A stretch of 8,092 nucleotides of DNA from an uncultured Acidobacteriota bacterium (GTDB lineage Bacteria > Acidobacteriota > Terriglobia > Terriglobales > Acidobacteriaceae), in assembly GCA_903932385.1 (NCBI GenBank), contig CAIZGA010000669.1, positions 1 to 8,092 of the forward strand, read 5' to 3'. Numbering within the stretch: the first letter of the stretch is position 1; each line of letters starts with the position of its first letter. The notes below the pieces were generated by a model. The model did not search any database, was not told the origin of the DNA, and saw nothing but the letters and a program-made list of their open reading frames with translations. Below are positions 4,592 to 8,092 of the stretch, piece after piece. A program made the position numbers and the translations under genes.

Positions 4592-7510
4592 ATGCTGAGA
4601 ATGTTTCAAATCCGGTTCGCGGTCATCGCACTTGCCCTGGTCACACTCGGTGCCGGCGCTCTCGCCATACTCAATTTCAATCAGGAAAATAATTTCCAGA
4701 TGCCGACCGACGGCGTCTGGTGGGAAGAGTCCGGCAATGTGCTGCAGGCGCAGCGCGTGCCTGCCAATACGCCGGGCTATCGCGCGGGCATCAAGCCGGG
4801 AGACATTCTTACCGCCATCAATGATGTACCCACGCCGCGGTTGCCGGTGCAGGTGCAGCAGATGTTTGCCGCAGGCATCTACAGCAAGGCGACGTATTCA
4901 CTGCTGCGTCACGTGCCCATCACCAACATTCAGGTGCCGCTCACCACTTCGGTGATTCTGGAGCCGGTGGATCGCGGCAGTAATCCGGGTCTGCGATTCA
5001 TTGCGCTGGTGTATTTGTGTATCGGCATATATGTTTTGTTTCGCAGATGGACCGCGCCCAAGTCCACCCACTTTTATATTTTCTGTCTCGTCTCTTTCGT
5101 TTACTACGCCTGTCACTACACCGGCGAGTTGAACAATTTTGACTGGTCGATTTTCTGGATTAATATTTTTGCGGAAGCGTTGCAGCCCGCACTCTTCCTG
5201 CACTTCGCACTCACCTTCCCGGAAGAACGCAGCGTGTTGCGCCGCAAGCGCTGGATTGTTCCGCTCATCTATCTTCCCGGCGCGCTCGATCTCGGCCTGA
5301 ACATACTTGCGATGAACCAGTGGCAGGCCACCGGCGTGCTGATGCATCGGCTGGACCAGATTGGCCTCGGCTACGTTGCGCTGTTCTACGTCATCGCCGC
5401 GCTGGTGTTTTATTTCAGTTATCGCAGCACGGCCATCCCGCTGTTGCGCCAGCAGTTGAAGTGGTTGACGCGCGGCACGCTGCTCGCCGTGATTCCGTAC
5501 ACCTGTCTGTATGTGATTCCCTACCTCGCGGACATTCCCGTACCCGGATGGATGGCGCGCACTGCGGGCATCTGTCTTGTCTTTCTGCCGCTCACTTTCA
5601 GCTACGCCATCGTGCGCTATCGCCTGATGGATGTGGATTTGATTTTCAAACGCGGCGTGACCTACACGCTGGCGACGGCGGCGTTGGTCGGCCTCTACTT
5701 CCTCATCGTCGCGTTGGCGGCGGAGACGGTGCACACACGCGTGCCCTCGCTCGGCGTCGGTGGATTGATTGCCGCCATCATGATTACTGCGCTGGTCTTC
5801 GATCCGCTGAAGCGAATCATTCAGGCGCGCATGGACCGGCTCTTCGATCAAAAGCGTTATGACTATCGCGGCACGTTGATTGAATTCGGACGCAGCCTGA
5901 GCACACAGACCGACCTGCGCGCGCTGCTCGATTCCATCATGGACATGTTGCCGCGCACACTGCTGGTCGCACGCACGGCAGTTTTTCTGCGCGACGACAA
6001 CGGACAGTACAGCCTGGCTGCATCGCACGGCCTGCCCGTTACTGCTGCGGCGGCGGGTTCGCTCGACCTCAGCTACTTCCATTTTGATGATCCAGATTCC
6101 GGCTCACATATTTTTCTGGAGCAGCCTTCGCAGGCGCTGCACCTGAGCGATTCGCAACAGACCGCGGCCACGCTGCTCGATTTGAATTACTACCTGCCAT
6201 GTCGGCTGCAGGAGCGCACCATCGCCGTCATCGGCATTGGCCGCACCGACCGCGGCGATTTTCTATCCAGCGAAGACATGGAGTTGCTCGAGTCGCTGGC
6301 CAGCTACATCGGCATCGCGATTCAGAATGCGCGACTCTACTCCAGCCTGCAGAGGCAGATTGCCGAGTACGAACGGCTGAAGGAGTTCAACGAAAATATT
6401 GTTGAGTCGGTGAACATCGGCATTCTTGCCGTGGATCTCGACGACCGCATTGAAGGTTGGAATTCGCAGATGGAGCAGATGTATTCCGTCACGCGCGACA
6501 ATGCCGTCGGCCGTCCGCTGTCGGATCTTTTTTCGGTGGACTTCATCAATGAACTGGCGCGTGTGAAAGACCGCCCGGGCATTCACAACCTCTACAAGTT
6601 CCGGCTCACTTCTCCCGGCGGCGTCACACGCACCGCCAACATCGCCATTGCGCCGCTGATGACGCGCAACCAGAAGGCCGTCGGCCGACTCATTCTGCTG
6701 GACGACATCACCGACCGCGTGGACCTGGAAACGCAGCTGGCGCAGGCGGAAAAACTTTCCTCCATCGGTTTGCTGGCCGCCGGCGTGGCGCATGAAGTCA
6801 ACACGCCGCTGGCCGTCATCTCTTCCTACACGCAGATGCTGCTGAAGCAGGCGAGCAACGATGCGCGCATCGGGCCGCTGCTGGAAAAAATTACACAGCA
6901 AACTTTCCGCGCGTCGGAGATTGTCAACGGCCTGCTGAATTTTTCCCGCACCGGCGCCGCGGAATTCACCGGCGTGGAGATGAACAAAATCATTCGTGAA
7001 ACGCTGGTGCTGTTGGAGCACCAATTCAAAACTGCGGGCATCACCGTGGAAGCCGAGTACGACGAAAGCGTTCCGCTTATCCACGGCAACCAGGGCAAAC
7101 TGCAGCAGGTGTTTTTGAACCTGTTCCTCAATGCGCGCGACTCGATGAACTCCGGCGGCAAGCTGACGGTGAAGACCTACGCCAACGGCCACGCGGGCGT
7201 CAGCATTACAGACACCGGCTCCGGCATTTCTCCCGAGCACATGCACCGCATCTATGACCCCTTCTTCACCACCAAGACTGCAGTGCGCGAAGGCCAACGC
7301 CGCGGCACCGGGCTTGGACTCGCCGTCACCTACGGCATCATTCAGGAACACGCCGGCAAGATTCATGTCGAGAGTCGCGTCGGCGAAGGCACCACGTTTT
7401 ATCTTGAGTTCCCGGTAAAGAACTCATCGGCCCAGAAGTCCGGCAGCGTTGAAGCACGTACGGACGAATCAACGAGCACGGATGCAACAAGGAAGTCTGC
7501 CCATGTCTGA
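4592..7510 (+). CDS. Polytopic PDZ-GAF-PAS sensor histidine kinase
   Basis: This 972-residue inner-membrane kinase should autophosphorylate on histidine and pass phosphate to the regulator encoded next. Order: TM1 (about 7-28); an extracytoplasmic PDZ domain (about 40-115, with PGYRAGIKPGDILTAINDV); nine further hydrophobic segments between about 134 and 405, with basic loops (EERSVLRRKR, RQQLKWLTR, VRYRLMD, IFKR) placing both ends in the cytoplasm; the connector FDPLKRIIQARMDRLFDQKRYDYR; GAF (about 432-582); a short coiled coil; PAS (about 598-710); HisKA with GVAHEVNTPL (phospho-acceptor H734); and HATPase with N-box LNLFLNARD (N847), G1 DTGSGI (D874), F-box DPFFTTK and G2 GTGLGLA. All catalytic motifs are intact. 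The N-terminal layout resembles ComP-type sensors. ATG 4592 starts immediately before TM1; ATG 4601 and TTG 4568 are alternatives with no better ribosome-binding site. A polar tail (944-972) ends in the 8-bp overlap with the next gene. The signal is unknown. Confidence 0.92.
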   Translation: MLRMFQIRFAVIALALVTLGAGALAILNFNQENNFQMPTDGVWWEESGNVLQAQRVPANTPGYRAGIKPGDILTAINDVPTPRLPVQVQQMFAAGIYSKATYSLLRHVPITNIQVPLTTSVILEPVDRGSNPGLRFIALVYLCIGIYVLFRRWTAPKSTHFYIFCLVSFVYYACHYTGELNNFDWSIFWINIFAEALQPALFLHFALTFPEERSVLRRKRWIVPLIYLPGALDLGLNILAMNQWQATGVLMHRLDQIGLGYVALFYVIAALVFYFSYRSTAIPLLRQQLKWLTRGTLLAVIPYTCLYVIPYLADIPVPGWMARTAGICLVFLPLTFSYAIVRYRLMDVDLIFKRGVTYTLATAALVGLYFLIVALAAETVHTRVPSLGVGGLIAAIMITALVFDPLKRIIQARMDRLFDQKRYDYRGTLIEFGRSLSTQTDLRALLDSIMDMLPRTLLVARTAVFLRDDNGQYSLAASHGLPVTAAAAGSLDLSYFHFDDPDSGSHIFLEQPSQALHLSDSQQTAATLLDLNYYLPCRLQERTIAVIGIGRTDRGDFLSSEDMELLESLASYIGIAIQNARLYSSLQRQIAEYERLKEFNENIVESVNIGILAVDLDDRIEGWNSQMEQMYSVTRDNAVGRPLSDLFSVDFINELARVKDRPGIHNLYKFRLTSPGGVTRTANIAIAPLMTRNQKAVGRLILLDDITDRVDLETQLAQAEKLSSIGLLAAGVAHEVNTPLAVISSYTQMLLKQASNDARIGPLLEKITQQTFRASEIVNGLLNFSRTGAAEFTGVEMNKIIRETLVLLEHQFKTAGITVEAEYDESVPLIHGNQGKLQQVFLNLFLNARDSMNSGGKLTVKTYANGHAGVSITDTGSGISPEHMHRIYDPFFTTKTAVREGQRRGTGLGLAVTYGIIQEHAGKIHVESRVGEGTTFYLEFPVKNSSAQKSGSVEARTDESTSTDATRKSAHV

Positions 7511-8092
7511 ACACATGAATTTGCACGGTCAAGCATCACAGAACAATCCGGATGAAACCATCACGCTGCCCTCTGCCACGCCGGAAGCACAGGCGCCGAT
7601 TGCGCGGCTGCTGATTATTGACGACGAAGGCGCCATTCGCGAATCGCTGGAAACGCTGTTGACGCTCGAAGGCTATCAGGTGGATATGGCCATCGATGGC
7701 GAAAAGGGCCTCGAGCAACTGCAACAGCAGAATTATGATTTGTTGCTGCTCGATCTCGCGTTGCCCGGCAAGAACGGTATTGAACTGCTGCCGTTGCTGC
7801 TGGAGCAACAGCCCGGCCTGCCCATCATCATGATTACCGCTTATGGAACGGTGGGGAATGTTGTCGATGCCATTCGCGCCGGAGCAGAAAATTTTGTACA
7901 GAAGCCGTGGGACAACGAGAAGTTGCTGGCGGACATTCGCACTGCGATTGCAAAGTCGCGCGCCGAGCAGGAAGTGGTGCAGCTGAAGCGCGCGTTGAAG
8001 CAGCGCTACAACTTTGAAAATATCGTGGGCAAGAGCGAGCCCATGCTGCGGCTGTTTGATTTGGTGGCGCAGATTGCGCCCAGCCGAACCAC
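7503..8092 (+). CDS. NtrC-family sigma-54-dependent response regulator (3' end cut by window)
   Basis: Only the first 196 codons are present. After a 33-residue polar N-terminal extension comes a complete receiver domain (about 34-152): acidic pocket D40/D41 in LLIIDDEG, phospho-acceptor D84 in LLLLDLALPGKNG, T112 in MITAYGT and K134 in FVQKPW. A coiled linker (AEQEVVQLKRALKQRY) follows, then FENIVGKSEPMLRLFDLVAQIAPSRT, which is the opening of a sigma-54-interaction AAA+ ATPase domain just before the expected Walker A motif. The family normally continues with a full AAA+ domain and a Fis-type HTH, both outside the window. ATG 7503 overlaps the kinase stop by 8 nt (ATGTCTGA) and has AAGGAAG (7489-7495) 7 nt upstream, so the pair is translationally coupled. 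It is expected to be phosphorylated by the upstream kinase and to activate sigma-54 promoters, possibly including the one at 4451-4466. Confidence 0.93.
   Translation, partial: MSEHMNLHGQASQNNPDETITLPSATPEAQAPIARLLIIDDEGAIRESLETLLTLEGYQVDMAIDGEKGLEQLQQQNYDLLLLDLALPGKNGIELLPLLLEQQPGLPIIMITAYGTVGNVVDAIRAGAENFVQKPWDNEKLLADIRTAIAKSRAEQEVVQLKRALKQRYNFENIVGKSEPMLRLFDLVAQIAPSRT

Noticed and set aside
4353..4598. 81-codon plus-strand ORF before the kinase
   Set aside because: No Shine-Dalgarno sequence, no motif, and it would span the predicted sigma-54 promoter and its start site; only its last 17 codons are kept as a weak leader-peptide idea.
4898..6082. 394-codon minus-strand open frame within the kinase gene
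   Set aside because: Antisense shadow of the membrane and GAF part of the kinase; low-complexity Arg/Gln/His/Glu-rich product without motifs.
6263..7366. 367-codon minus-strand open frame within the kinase gene
   Set aside because: Antisense to the PAS, HisKA and HATPase domains, whose motifs are intact on the plus strand.
1..8092. Mobile elements, CRISPR arrays, tRNA or rRNA genes
   Set aside because: No transposase or integrase frames, regularly spaced repeats or recognisable RNA-gene sequences were seen on either strand.

Overview
The window looks like a chromosomal piece of a moderately GC-rich Gram-negative bacterium, most likely Acidobacteriota (class Terriglobia). The main clue is the winged-helix gene at 3352-4200, whose LWPDGTFVDYEHGVNSAINR and ARGGYRFLAPVE segments match a domain style that is very abundant in that phylum. 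Two Sec-exported proteins support an acidobacterial reading, one of them with a post-signal LPDAP motif that I recall from that group. The assignment rests on recognition, not on a search.

Layout. Positions 1-230 are AT-rich and hold no convincing gene, although a minus-strand start may lie at the extreme left edge. At 281-1534 (-) is a stand-alone PLP-dependent class III aminotransferase, ArgD-like. It has a strong hairpin just after its stop and a perfectly duplicated 16-bp element just before its start. At 1717-2310 and 2359-3174 (both -) is a two-gene unit encoding exported proteins: an SRPBCC/START-like protein followed by a small probable beta-rich envelope protein. Divergent from them, at 3352-4200 (+), is a membrane-bound one-component regulator with an N-terminal winged helix and about four transmembrane helices. 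The divergent promoter region carries a 9-bp direct repeat with a 12-bp period.

The second half is a two-component operon. At 4592-7510 (+) is a 972-residue sensor histidine kinase (TM - PDZ - nine more TMs - GAF - PAS - HisKA - HATPase). It overlaps by 8 bp an NtrC-family response regulator (7503 to the window end, cut off at the start of its AAA+ domain). The 391-bp gap before the kinase is not empty. It contains a near-consensus sigma-54 (-24/-12) promoter at 4451-4466. About 130-225 bp upstream of the predicted transcription start is a cluster of ATACTG/CAGTAT inverted repeats, the usual position for enhancer-binding sites.

The best hypothesis for a system is a self-contained sigma-54 circuit. 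A PDZ-bearing polytopic sensor would detect an envelope signal and phosphorylate the NtrC-like activator. The activator would bind the upstream repeats and drive its own operon from the -24/-12 promoter. A second, weaker -24/-12-like element lies in the divergent region before the winged-helix gene, so that gene might also respond.
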